The notes under the pieces are model-generated. The model ran no database searches. It was not told the DNA's origin and saw only the letters and a program-made list of their open reading frames with translations. This document shows positions 1 through 11,500 of a stretch of 64,000 nt of DNA, piece after piece (position 1 is the first letter of the stretch; the number at the start of each line of letters is the position of its first letter). Made by a program: the position numbers and the translations under genes. The DNA comes from Coptis chinensis (Eukaryota; Streptophyta; Magnoliopsida; Ranunculales; Ranunculaceae), in assembly GCA_015680905.1 (NCBI GenBank), contig CM027384.1, positions 80,757,501 through 80,821,500 on the forward strand, given 5' to 3'.

Positions 1-142
1 GAAGCGACTCTTACAAAAGAAAAACAAAACCTAAACTACTAAAGTACAAACATACTCATCAGATATCACTCAGATTATGACCTAATAATAATTAAATATT
101 CCAATCTCAAACAAAAGATCATGTGAAGTTCAATTTAACTCT

Positions 143-160
143 GTCACCCCCAAACTTGTG
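143..160 (-). other. G-rich tract in 3' part of element D
   Basis: The minus strand reads CACAAGTTTGGGGGTGAC. Athila-like elements carry a similar TTTGGGGGTG tract downstream of their coding region, and elements A (near 26200) and C (near 63480) have counterparts here. It supports the idea that the copia-like segment lies within element D. Confidence 0.4.
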
Positions 161-224
161 CAAAATAACACTTAAACATACCATGTATCACCAAATAAGA
201 TATGCCAATGCAGTGCACTATAGG

Positions 225-1271
225 CTAACATGAGACAATGCACTTAATAAATAGTGAAATGCCATGAGATCTTCGCAAATCTGACAACACTCTCAAGTCA
301 TCTTTTCTCACCCAAACGGTACGTACATTAGTTGGAAAGTGTCTAGGGTCTGTTTGTTTAAATCTTACTTTTCTTTTCTTAGTATGAGTTATAGGTAGAC
401 TATAGGCAAATTCCCAAGAGGAGTTAGGAAGTGAATTAGATGTGGCAAACTTACTAGGATGGTCATGAGGTGAAATACCTGATTGTGGAACTTGGTTCAT
501 AGAGTTACCCTGGTTTACACTAGTATTAGATTTATACCAAAACTGAAATGCTCGTTTTCTAACCTAACAGTGATACTTAATGTGCCCTTCACCACCACAA
601 TAATAACAAACAACAAGAGGCCTAGGACGTTCAATATGAGTAGTGGAAGGGGCAGTAGTTGAGACACGTTCTAAAGAAGATGGAGCTGACTTAGAACAAG
701 TACTAAGACTATCGTGATCACTGGAACACTCCCCAACACTTGGGATTGTATCCAAAATTTCAACATCATTACACAGGTTTGGAAATGTCATATTCAAGTC
801 GAAATTCTTCTTTAAAAGATCAAAATCAGTTTCAATATATTTTTGCCTTTCCTTGATCATGTCAAACTCACGTTCCAAAAATTTATTCATATCACTAAGA
901 GTTTCATTCTCTATTTTCAATTTATTAGCAACATGCATAAACTCATTAGCTTTGGAACTCAAAACAATGTTTTCACTCTCAAGATATAGCATCCTGCCAG
1001 ACAACTTCTCATTTTCCTCAAGTAATTGTTTATTTTTCTCTAACAACTCAAAATAATCCTTAGCAAATTTCTCATGAAAGTCATTCACAACAATAACACA
1101 GCTAGGGTCAAAACATGGAGTGGAAGTACTAGAGAGAGGGACGATGGAATTAGGACATGAAGAGTTAACTTCAAGAGTACTATCAAGAGAGAGTTCATCA
1201 GATAGAGTATGCACCACCGCTTTTAGTACATCATCATCATCACTATCAGACAACCAAAAATCATCATCCAA
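225..1271 (-). pseudogene. Copia-type gag C-terminal segment (coiled coil, zinc knuckle) inside element D
   Basis: Two frames on the minus strand. The first (1271-564) starts with an acidic patch (WLSDSDDDD), runs through a long Glu/Lys/Leu-rich coiled coil (about residues 70-160) and ends at a CCHC knuckle beginning CYYCGGEGHIKYHC, just before a stop. The second (500-225) contains KKRKVRFKQ and VWVRKDDL. In Ty1/copia polyproteins of the SIRE type, an acidic segment, a coiled coil, a knuckle and a VWVPK-like box follow one another in this order. Here the piece sits directly after a gypsy-type protease and on the same strand, so it looks captured. It could instead be a truncated copia insertion; no LTR or target duplication was seen. 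Confidence 0.55.
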
Positions 1272-1339
1272 AATTGAACTAGCGTCATTATTAGTGCTTA
1301 ATTGTTTGCTAGCAGTCCTCCGACCATATTAACCTCATA

Positions 1340-1740
1340 TATATTCTCTAACTCTCCAAGTTGTTTGCTCACATAAAAAATTAAGCTCGACTGTCATATT
1401 ACCAAAAGAAACTTTCATGACACCATTCTTACAATTTATAATGGCATTAGTCAGTAGCCGAAAATGGTCTACCAAGAATCACAGGAATATTTCCTTTAGA
1501 ATTTTGGACGAGGTTGAGTATCAAGAACCACAAAGTCCAATGGAAAATAAAATTTATCTACTTGAATCAAAACATCTTCAATAACACCACGAGGGATTTT
1601 AACAGATCTATCGACCAAGTTGTAATGTTATTGGAGTGGACTTAAGCTTTCCCAATCCTAATTGCATATACACGAATAAGGGAGTAAATTCACACTCGCT
1701 CCCAAATCAACTAAAGCTTGCTCTATTCTATGACTTCCTA
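1340..1740 (-). pseudogene. Aspartic protease of element D (frameshifted)
   Basis: Translating the minus strand in pieces gives the active-site box DLGASVNLLPYS, then [19 protein letters not shown] and [11 protein letters not shown], the same order as in the intact element A protease. Several frameshifts and stops interrupt it, so no single open frame covers it. Retroviral-type aspartic proteases act as dimers to process the gag polyprotein. This one is predicted to be dead. Confidence 0.7.
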
Positions 1741-2157
1741 TAACACATGAAATGGTGGGACAACCGGATCTTTAAACTTAGGTGGAGTTTTGTATTGAAT
1801 GATTGAGCGTATTTTGCTCATGTGAGGAATGCTCTCTTCTGCATTATGCATCTTACGTTTCACAGTACACAAATCTTTTAAGAACTTGGCATAGGCAGGA
1901 ACTTGCTTAATAGCCTCAAGAAATGGAATATTTATATGAACCTTTTTAAAAACATCTAAAATTTCATTATATTGTATTCCTTTTGTTGCTTGAACCAATC
2001 TTTGAGGAAAAGGAGCTTTTGGTATATAATGTGGCACATGACTAGACTCCACAGGAATAGAAGGTTGCCTAGAAGCTTCACTAGCATGAGGACCACTAAT
2101 ATCACTCTCCTCACTTTCACGTTCTCCCAAATCAGACCTAACCTCTACCCTAGGCAT
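1738..2157 (-). pseudogene. Gag-protease linker domain of element D
   Basis: This short frame contains PFPQRLV, then a stretch with YNEILDVFKKVHINIPF and IKQVPAYAKFLKDL. That domain lies between gag and protease in Athila-like polyproteins and recurs almost unchanged in element A near 23190-23320. It is a continuation of the element D polyprotein in a shifted frame, not a separate gene. Its precise role is not known to me. Confidence 0.7.
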
Positions 2158-3716
2158 CTCAACCTTATTATCAACATGTTTACCACTCCCAAGTGAGTAA
2201 TCAACTTTACTTGCTCATGGTGGTGCCCTTGGCTCAAGTTAGAGCCTATTTCGTACTGTCCCTTTGGATTAGCCACTGGTTGACTAGGAAACCTACCATT
2301 TTCCCTCTCATTCAAAGTATTAGCAATTTGACCCATTTGAATTTCCAAGTTCGCAATAGATTGCGCGTTTGAATGCAAACTCTGTTGGGTATCCTTTTGA
2401 AATCGTTGGGTGTCTTGATGAAATTGAAGGGTACTCTGCATGAAAAGACTAAGAGTGTCCTCAAGAGATGGTTTCTTTGATGGTGGAGGTGGTTGCTGGT
2501 ATTGCTTTGGCCCGGTTGGAAGGAACTTGAGCATATGACTGGGAAGGAGGGTTCACAGGTGACACCCCTGGATCAGTTTGATGCGGCCCATTTTTCCATG
2601 AGAAATTGGGATGATTCCTCCATCCAGGGTTATATGTGTTAGAGTAAGGGTCACCAAACGGTTTCTTATTATATGTGTTGAGTGCATTAGCTTGTTCAGC
2701 TATACACTCATTGAACGCAGAGATAGAAGGACACATTTGGGCTGTGTGTGCGGGACTCTCACATAGCTGACATACTTGACTAACTGACTTGACGTGAGAA
2801 CTCTCCCCTTTTAAGTTCAAGGATTCCACCTCCCTAGCAAGATCGGCTAGTTTGGCACTCATCTCAAAATCGCCTCTCACCTCATAAACACCACCCTTCT
2901 TTGGTTCAGAAGCTACTTGTACACTTCTATCATAGGCCCTCCCTGGAGATTCCCATTGCTGAGAACTTTCAGAGATTGTCTCAAGAAGTTTTCGAAATGG
3001 CCCCTCCCCAAAGAGGGATATCCGCCCCACTTCGACTCAACAAACCGACGGTGTAAAATTGACAACCCCTCAAAGAAAAACTGCACTAATTGCCATTTCA
3101 CAAAATTATGGTGAGGACACCTCAAAAGAAGATCTTTAAATCTCTCCCAACATATATAAAACTCTTCACCCTCTTTTTTGAGTAAAATGCATGATCTGTC
3201 GCCACGGGCGCTAGTAGTCTTGTGCATGAGAAAGAATTTAATGAGAAACTTAATGTTCAACTCATCCCAAGTAGTGATAGACTTAGACTCTAAGGAATTC
3301 AACCACAACTTTGCCTTATCCTTCAGTGAAAAAGGAAAGAGGCGGAGTTTGATAATCTCTGGTTGGACTCTAGGGAAGTTAAGAGTACCACATATATCTA
3401 AGAACTCCTTAACGTGAAGATAAGGGTCTTCAGGATCAAGACCATGGATGAACTGGGGAAGCAAGTTTATGATGGCTACCCTTAACTCAAAATTAGCATC
3501 ACACGCAGGCAAATCTATGCAAGAAGGATTAGAATTAAGGACTGGATAATAGTAGTCCTTAAGGGTTTTAACTTCGGGTTCTACTGCCATTTCTAACAAA
3601 TGTTTTTCTAACTCGCCTTGGTTTAGATTAGTAGGTCCTTTATGAAATGTTCTTTCGATTTCCGGATCAAAAGGTGCTATATCAGGATTTTCAGAACAGG
3701 TTTCTACCATACACAA
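2145..3716 (-). pseudogene. Gag of element D, with frameshifts
   Basis: The gag polyprotein forms the virus-like particle that packages element RNA. The first frame (2913-3716) carries the Retrotrans_gag fold with the motifs LLPQFIHGLDPEDPYLHVKE, LRLFPFSLKDKAKLWLNS and CPHHNF, close to the element A gag. A second frame (2461-3030) overlaps it and contains a CCHC knuckle of the form CX2CX4HX4C, beginning CQLCESPAHTAQMC. A third frame (2145-2534) carries the Pro/Gln-rich tail and a predicted helix. At least two frameshifts are therefore needed to read it through, so it is probably inactive. The start is taken at the first Met of the 3716 frame, though an earlier non-ATG continuation cannot be excluded. 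Confidence 0.75.
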
Positions 3717-4312
3717 CCTCTGACTCTAGATGATGAAAACCTAACTCTATAATGAAAGACAACAGACGTAAAATGAAAGACAACGGACGATGCACAATCA
3801 CAGAAAATAGGCAACAAATCTCAAACCGAATTGAATTTTTAATTAACGTTTAAAATAAGCGCTCCTAAACCCGGATAACACGATTCCCAGTTCTTGTGCT
3901 AAAAGCACCGTCACTCTATCCACGTGTCAAACGAGCTTTCCTAGTGAGCGGGCAAAAACCTGTCCTAATGCAATATGCCTAAGATTGGTCAAAGGTGACT
4001 TAACCAATCCTAAATGCAAGAAAAAATACGAAAACAAACAAACACACAAGTTCAACCCCACAAAGTTAAAAGCGTACCTCCGGCGTGAGCCTTCAAGGAC
4101 CACTTGCGACGCCGGGTGACGACAAGCAAGCTCCTTTGATTCTTCTCTATTAAGCTTCGAACCTGTATGCTCTAATATATTTTTTTTCTTTTCCTAAACC
4201 TGTAAAAATCAAAAGCAAACACTTAGACTACGGAATAAAACTAAACTACGACTAAACCTAAACTATGAATTACGTTAAGTAAGACCCTAAAACTCGATTG
4301 CACCACTACAAT

Positions 4313-4329
4313 CTTCGGCAGCGGTGCTA
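4313..4329 (-). other. Primer-binding site of element D (degenerate)
   Basis: The minus strand reads TAGCACCGCTGCCGAAG. It matches the tRNA-Asp-type PBS of Athila elements (TGGCGCCGCTGCC, as in element A) apart from two changes in the first six bases. It lies between the LTR end and the gag leader. Confidence 0.55.
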
Positions 4330-4335
4330 AAAACT

Positions 4336-4740
4336 TGATAGGAAATTAACCGGCCTAAATAAATAGACTAATTAAACCCTACTTTAATAATACTAATACT
4401 CGCAAGCGCACAAGGTCTATTGTAATAGGAGTGCAAGAACGAGGTCGATCCCACAGGGATTGCTATTTAGGGACAATTGAATACTAAAATATTACCTAAC
4501 CTAATTTGACAATGTTGTTTGAGAAAAGTTTGAATTACTATTAACTAAAATTCTTTACTTACTACGAAGGCAATTAACTAAAGAATTTGGTTTAGATGAT
4601 TGGAGAGGAACTAGGACTTCAGAATCCACTCTAGACTTTTCAATAAATATTTCAGGACTGGGGTTCAATGTTTCAGTTTAATACGAGAAACACTCGAATG
4701 AGAATTCGGTGTTTACCCAAAGATGTTATCGTGACAAAAC
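4336..4740 (-). repeat. LTR fragment of element D
   Basis: Just upstream (minus strand) of the PBS, the LTR would end in TATCA at 4336-4340, followed by AGTTTT and the PBS, the usual arrangement at Athila LTR ends. Inside lies a phrase typical of Athila-like LTRs (GAGGTCGATCCCACAGGGA on the plus strand, 4441-4459). The right boundary cannot be fixed because no second LTR copy lies in the window. Confidence 0.5.
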
Positions 4741-5018
4741 AATTACGTAAAAGCATCTTTCGACATATTAATGCATGAACAGTGGGTCTATGTTAGTGAC
4801 TTAGTTCTAGAAAATGAGATAGTTAGTGGGATTATTGTAAACGTTTCACACAACATGCAAATTTCCAGAGATTGACATTGAAAATATGACGTACTTATCC
4901 ATATTGTTTTTTAAAAAATCAGTGACATAATTTGGAGTCTGGTAAATAATGGTGTGAACTAGAAGTGATTAATTAATTAAATAATTTGTTTATTTTGTTC
5001 GTTAGTTGGTTTGTGCAG

Positions 5019-5066
5019 GTAATGGATTATGGTGTTCATAAGCTATGGGAGCACAACAATATCGGG
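5019..5066 (+). pseudogene. Exon-like segment, unidentified
   Basis: A pyrimidine-rich stretch ending TTGTGCAG precedes a 48-base open segment, which is followed by GTATGA. It encodes VMDYGVHKLWEHNNIG. The phase is clean (16 codons). I do not recognise the protein. It may be one exon of a decayed gene that also includes the segment at 7051-7158, but this is inference only. Confidence 0.25.
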
Positions 5067-7050
5067 GTATGAATTCTACTATCCTAATTTAGTCTGTTTG
5101 TTTATCAAATCATATAGCTCACACTTTTAAGAACAATTTAACCATAATACCCTCGACCATCCAAACTTAAGTTTGCAAGCAATTACTTGCAAATGAGTAA
5201 GAATGTATGTTCTTCTATTCAGTAAGACTTACTAGGAGTACCTTATAATGTGAAGTTATGATGATTTTTTGCACTTAGTTGGAAGCAATAGAAAAGTAAA
5301 TACTAATAATAATAGATCTCTTGAATGGAGAAACTAATATTAACCCCTACAAAATCTTTTTCATAGTTAATTTGTTTAACAGAGTATCCCTTGCGACCTT
5401 GCTCCCCAACCCTCTTTCAAGACCACAATTCTCCATCCTTAAACATGGTATTACTATACTATGAGTTATTATTATATTGCTCAAAGATCGTAAAGTTTTC
5501 TGCTCTGGCCTGACAGGTGAAGAAAAGTTAAGTAGACAACTAATTAGATATTGTTATTACTTAAGTATGTTTTGTTTTCTAATACATGTATTGATCTTCA
5601 TAATATGATTCTATTCTCTTATGTTATTTCGTTCATGCTTAAGATTTATGTCTATTGGCCCCTTTATAATTGAATGCCAGGTTCCATGTGTTGTGTTACA
5701 TTGTTCCTTTCTTTTTCCAAAGATATGACTTTCAGTTGAAATTAAACGAAACCTCTCTAGCATGCTACACTATGTTAAATATATTTTTTTGGATACTTTA
5801 CTGAATAAATAGTATTTGCATTTCTTTACTACTCTATGAGAGCTCATATCCTACTTTGTTATCCCAACATCATTTTCAGCTTCTACAATCTCATGTCCTT
5901 CACCAATGACAGTTTTAGAATGGATACTTGGTCTTTGGTTTTTTTCCTTCATAAAAGGTAGAGATGCAGCAACCATGTTTGCATTCAGGTCCATCTTCTT
6001 TTAATTGTTTCTATATATATATTCTTTGTTTATGAATGTATTTTTCCAATATAAAGTCAATAGTACGAATTCGTGTTTGGATGAGAGATATTGGTTGGTA
6101 TGGCGATTTTAAACCATAGTATAAATAAGTCCACACACAGACTCACAACTTATTGAGCCAGAATGAATCTTTTGTAGCATATGTGATTGTGTGGTTTCTA
6201 CTATTTCTTACTAAGTAGCAGTAGTTCGATAAAATTACCGGGCTTGAAAACCTGTTTTTAAATATCTTTTTGTGTGTGATTTTGTTAAACAGGGTGTTAG
6301 AGTGGTTCGAGATAGAAAGACTCTTCTCTATTGTTAACCAGACCACTACTATACGCCTCTCTCAAAGCTCATAACACTAATATGTAAGTCACACTATCTT
6401 TCTCTCTTCCCTATATCTATTCTTTGTATGAGGAAATTTGATTTATATATAGCTAAGATGTTTTCGATACATTCCAGGGTTCTTGGTCACAAAATAACCT
6501 ACACAAAGGATCAAGATATATAATTCAAATCTATGTTGATATCTGTACTTTACTTTGTTCTCAACATCCACTTCCTTTCACTTCTCTGGTAATTATATAA
6601 AAAATCAGCTATGCATGTCTTCCAAATGTCTCTCTGTTGGGATAAGTAGACGAGTCAAACTCATTATGTCATGTACTATTGTTCTTCTAACTCATTATGT
6701 CAAGCTTCTGATAGATTTTCTTTTTTCCATCTCATCAAAGGCTTAATAAGTAATTTTTTTAATCCCTTTTGTGTATATGTGCAAATGAATTTTTAAGCAG
6801 TTTCTATAAACCTCCAAAATTGGTTTTTGGTCTCCAAATAATATTATATTATTATGTAACAAAGTGGGTTTTTTGTGTATAGAATTCTGGGACGGTGGTT
6901 TTCTAACTTTAATTTTTCTCTGTCCAAATTATATATATTCCACGCGTTGTCTTCTTAATTAGCCTATTCAGTTGGATTTTTTTTTTTTTTTTTTTATATT
7001 TTTTAATCTTTGAGATACACACCTAATCTTTAGCCAATATCATTTATCAG

Positions 7051-7158
7051 GAAGTGAGACGCTTGCTCAACAGACTAAACTCTGGAAAACAACTTGAATC
7101 AGTTGGTCTCTATGATTATGTAATCGATCTATTTTCAAGTTATGACTCTGACATGCAG
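7051..7158 (+). pseudogene. Exon-like segment, unidentified
   Basis: A 36-codon open segment lies between a CAG acceptor and a GTAAAA donor. It begins EVRRLLNRLNSGKQ and includes GLYDYVIDLFSSYD. The amphipathic composition and intact splice borders look like a real exon, but I do not recognise the family and no neighbouring exons could be joined to it with confidence. Confidence 0.3.
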
Positions 7159-8427
7159 GTAAAATGTGACTCTTAAATACTTCAATTTGTAGCTTAAAGT
7201 AGCTTTTTTGTCGCATATGATAAAGTAGATGGTAAGACACACATGGTCCAGTTATAGCTTAACCACATTAACGGTATAAGAAAGTATCATGTTAGGGCTT
7301 AGATCTTTATGAAACTCGGGTAAAAAGAGGTGTCTCATGGGTAAGAAAGTTGTAATTTTTTTGTCTAGCTGCTCCAGCTGGTATTTTTTCTAGAATCATC
7401 AGAGAAACGATAAAATAGGCTAATATTGGGTCCATACTGCTGTATAAGAAAGTATCCTGTTAGAAGCGCCAATCAAGCGTTTAATCAACCTCCAATAGGT
7501 ATAATTCAACGACTTTTTTATATTACCTTAGTAAAAAGTAAGGATTAGCATGCCCAAAAGAAGTGCATAAAGTTGTAGGCTATGGGGTCTAGCAGTGGGC
7601 ACTTCATGTGGTTTGTAGCTATTCCGTTGTTGTTAAGGTCCTCTACTATATTTTAAGGGTATAATAACTGTTAGGTAAGGTTCTTTCTATTTTCCTCCAC
7701 TGCTCAAAGAACTTTGTACACCGCCATTTTTAAGTAGGCACATATAACTTTTGTAGTGGGTTGACAGTGGGCATGGATTAACTCTATACCCATCGGTGCT
7801 ACGTGCTTAAACACGGGGATTTACAGCAGGTAAAACTTGATGCATTTTGAGTTGAGTTTAACTTTAAATTGGAATTGGATGGGAATTAAAATATGAAATG
7901 GATCCCATTTAGATAGGTATACATAACTCCATATCTTCCCCCAAATGTCTTTGGCCAAATATCAAGTGTGCCCCATGGCCAACTATTGCTCATAAAATCA
8001 GGTCCCACTCTATTAGCCTACCAAGATGCAAGATGGATTTCTCCTTTGAATGGTGTACCATGCTAGGAAGGATTTTCTTCACCATCTACTAATAAAATAA
8101 CTTGAACATATCAGAACTTTTGGCTTAAAATAATAAAGAGGGCCATTAAATCCTACTACTACTAATTATACGTTCTTGGAAACGATAGTCACTTATTAAA
8201 ATTCTAAACACCTATCTAGATTTGTGAGTTTCTCATTCTTTTAATATTTAATTACCATGCCCTCCTCAAATTAATAAACAAAAGTGAAAACCTTTCGCTG
8301 TTCGCTTGCCCTCCCTAACTATCACTCCATCTTATTCAACAATAACTCTACGTCCTTTTCCTTCTCAAAAATTTATTAGCATCAACAATAAAAGTAGAAA
8401 ACAAAATCTAATTTTTTGGCTTTGCAG

Positions 8428-8520
8428 AAAACTTGGTGTGTTGGTAAGCCTTCATTTGATCAAATAGGTCTATAGACAAACATAGACTATGTGCGCGGCT
8501 CTCAGGTATTTGATTTCCAT
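8428..8520 (+). pseudogene. X8 (CBM43) domain exon relic
   Basis: After a TTTGCAG acceptor the frame reads KTWCVGKPSFDQIGL, a TAG stop, then TNIDYVRGSQVFDFHK. The spacing matches the start of plant X8 domains, which bind callose in beta-1,3-glucanases and plasmodesmal proteins: a WCV box followed by a DY-C-G box. Two of the expected cysteines are replaced (C to R in the DYVRG box, C to F after it) and one codon is a stop. The rest of the domain, and any glucanase domain, was not found. It is a dead exon of a host gene. Confidence 0.5.
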
Positions 8521-11500
8521 AAAGCACGATTTAGATGGTCTGGTGATTAATCGGTTAATGAGTAGTACACTATTATTATTTTTAGTTCATAATGATTTTT
8601 ATTTTCTCATGTTACCCCATATTTTGAAACATTCGAAATACTTGAATCATCAACATTAATATGGATTACACTGAATATACCCCATTTACTTTGTGTACTA
8701 TATCAGGTTGATTGTAGCATTGTTCTGAAAGTTGGTTGCATGCTACACACCAAACACTGTCTTAAACCATGCTTCCATAGCCATGAACCTTTACTACCAG
8801 TCTAAGGGAAGAAATAAGTGGAAATGTTCAACAATACTGGTCTAATTGCTGTAACTGATCCAAATAAGTCCTTTTCACAAAGTTTAGGATAATAATTAAT
8901 ACATATGATGTTAATTTAGAAGAACTAGATTATTGAAAGGGTTGCACATTTTTTTGGGGCGGTTATGATGCGGGAAATGGTGTATGCAACTGTGCATGAG
9001 TGGAATTGATCAAATGAAGAAGATCGTCTTCCTCTAGAATACACTATGTTTTAGTTTTTTTTTTTCTTCAAATGAGATGAACTCATCTCCTTGGTATATT
9101 CAGGGATGCCTTTGTTCATAACCAAAAACAGAAAGAGTCGAGGGATATAGGCCTTTTGTTTTTTGGGATTATTTATGTAGAAAACAATTAGATGGGAATC
9201 TATTTGTCTCACTCTCACTCATGTATTTATCCTTTGTTCTATTTTATGTGCTCTCTACTAATTAATCTTAATTTTGTCCACGATCTAACCTTTACTATCA
9301 TATAAGACTTCAACTAGGTTTACTCTGAACTAAATTTTACTATCACAAGACATAGGTTTACTTGGCTTCTAAAATAGGTTTGAGTTTTCAAATTTCAAGT
9401 ACAACCTTGACTAATTGCAAAAGAGAATTACTCTATATCGTGGATCTAGGACACCTGCTTTTTGACGATGCAAGGCTAAAGCCATACTCAGTTTTACACC
9501 AGATGATGTAAAATTTATTTTTCACTTCTTCTTTACTTCCAACTAACCTCAGATAATATTTGAATACATAAGTAAACTATTTGTTAGTTAGTACTGAAAT
9601 CAACACTAGGTCACTCCCCAATAGATAGCTTGATGATGGATCATTGTGTATCATGGTAGCATGTGGATGGGAAAGTAGATATAAACACGTACTTCTCCGA
9701 CTGTTGAATAATGTGAGAAAACTGTGAAAGGGTAGTAACTTGCAGAAATGGTAGTTCTCTCAAGGTGTCCACATCAATAGGACCATAGGAGACAAAAAAA
9801 AAAAGAAGTTTACCAGTTTTGAGCTCTTGAAAAAAGAAAAAACCTTCGTTAAACCCCTCCATCCGAATTAGAGTTTTAACACTTATTTTTTACCTGATAA
9901 AGCAACTGCAATGAATATGCTGCAATTATCTTTTGAGTTTTCATAATTAAAGACAAACAACACATAAACAAATCTAGGAGAACAATTTTCCCAACAAGAA
10001 CAGGTTGTTCTCATTTCTTTGACTTTAATTGGCTTCACTCTCTTCATAAATCAGTCTCTAATCGATATCAACTCCTACATATATTATGTTTATTTTAGCT
10101 ATATTAGTTAGTTTTAGTTTTATTATAACTATTGTATAGGTGAGGCAAGTGATTATGCCTTTTCCCTATCGAACTACCACATTTACATATGTATATATAT
10201 ATTTTTAGAAGGAATGACAAGTATTATGCTTATTGTAATGATCATTGTATAGGTATTGTTATTGGCTGATTTAGAAAAGTTTCTTTTACTGATTATTCTG
10301 ATTGCTGTGTCAAATCGTATTGTCACATATTTATGATTGAACGATTCCAATAACGAGGAGTATTTTTAATTATGATGTCTTCACTTTCCTTTATCTATTC
10401 ATTTTTTCAAAGACAAAATTCTTAATTGGTTGTTGAATATGCACGAGTGTATTGTTGCTCCAAACTAACTCAAATTAGGGATTTAATTTGTGATCAATGT
10501 CGCATTCTAAAAAAACGACCTAGGTGGTGGCTAGATGCTAGGCAGTGCCTAGCTAGCTGACTTGCCTAGGCCTAAGACACGGTTAAAAAAACGGTGGCCT
10601 ATTAGTCGACTTCTAGGCGAACTAATCTTTCTCCCTTATCGCAATTTGTTTTTCACTTATTACATTTTGAATCCTTCCTCTCCAACATTATATGTTGCTG
10701 AGAACCTACGTGATTGTAATCTTTGTAAAACAGGCCATCCAAAAAACATTATTTCTTTGTGAACATGTTTTCTCTGAGTAATGCTTTTGGGAGTTGGGAC
10801 AAGGTAAACAATTTCTAAAATAACCATATTCGTTTCTTCAAATTTCTACTGCAATTATCCATTAGTAATTCTACTCTATTTTTTTTGAGCTTATAAGTTA
10901 TAACTTAGTTTTGGCTCTTTGGCGCTTTTTTGGTGATATTGAGGTTTGGATACGTAGTTACTTAATTATTATCAACTCCATGATGTACGTTGTCACTTAT
11001 TTATATAAAAGCTCGTGCACATTCTCTCTCCTCACCATATCGCTCCATTTTGCACCTCGAGCAATATGATTGGCTCCTAAAAAATCGGATGGAATAATAA
11101 TTAGTGACACCTCCCAGATTTGTTTAAATCTCCTTAATCTATCAAGTTAAAAAATCAACGAACGGGGACTATTTTTAAATGATTTTTTCCATTTTATTAT
11201 TATGTATAAAAAATGTTACTTCCAAACTATATTAAAATGTGGGTTGTATACAAATGTGGACTTAAGTCATAAGCCCATTTGGTAATCTGTAATACGAACT
11301 AAATTGACGCATACAATCCAATTTTATCGCTTAGGCCCATAGTGCATTTCTTAGGGCTATAATGCATCTTAGACATAGCCCATAATAAAGTCTATTAACC
11401 TATTTAATTGTGGTTGAGTTTAATTTTTTAATGAAAATATATCCTTGGTTAGAATATTATTTATTAAGAACTTTTTGTTGATGTATAAACTTGCACTTAC

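Larger units (their letters stand above)
1..4740 (-). mobile_element. Element D: partial Athila-like gypsy retrotransposon (gag-pro plus cargo)
   Basis: Read on the minus strand, the segment holds an LTR 3' end, a degenerate primer-binding site, a leader, an Athila-type gag, a frameshifted aspartic protease, a copia-like coiled-coil gag segment and then a G-rich tract near 145-160 of the kind seen in the 3' part of Athila-like elements. No reverse transcriptase or integrase is seen. The left end is outside the window and the right LTR boundary near 4740 is a guess. Gag and protease resemble those of elements A and C in this window. The assignment to Athila-like gypsy is family knowledge; inclusion of the copia-like part in the same element is inferred from the order of parts. 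Confidence 0.7.
4741..8427. other. Intergenic, AT-rich; no gene recognised
   Basis: No frame here resembles a known protein. Contents are T-rich tracts (for example around 6978-6997) and scattered short exon-like pieces bounded by AG/GT, two of which are listed separately. ORFs near 6143-6346 and 6555-6746 look like chance frames. Confidence 0.5.

Noticed and set aside
9641-9862. Minus-strand frame with a faint resemblance to the start of a BURP domain
   Set aside because: Only loose spacing fits (FF...LKTGK and LPF...), the BURP cysteine-histidine repeats are absent, and no further exon was found.
10505-10580. CTAGG-rich patch as a possible MITE terminal repeat
   Set aside because: No partner inverted repeat and no target duplication could be found nearby.
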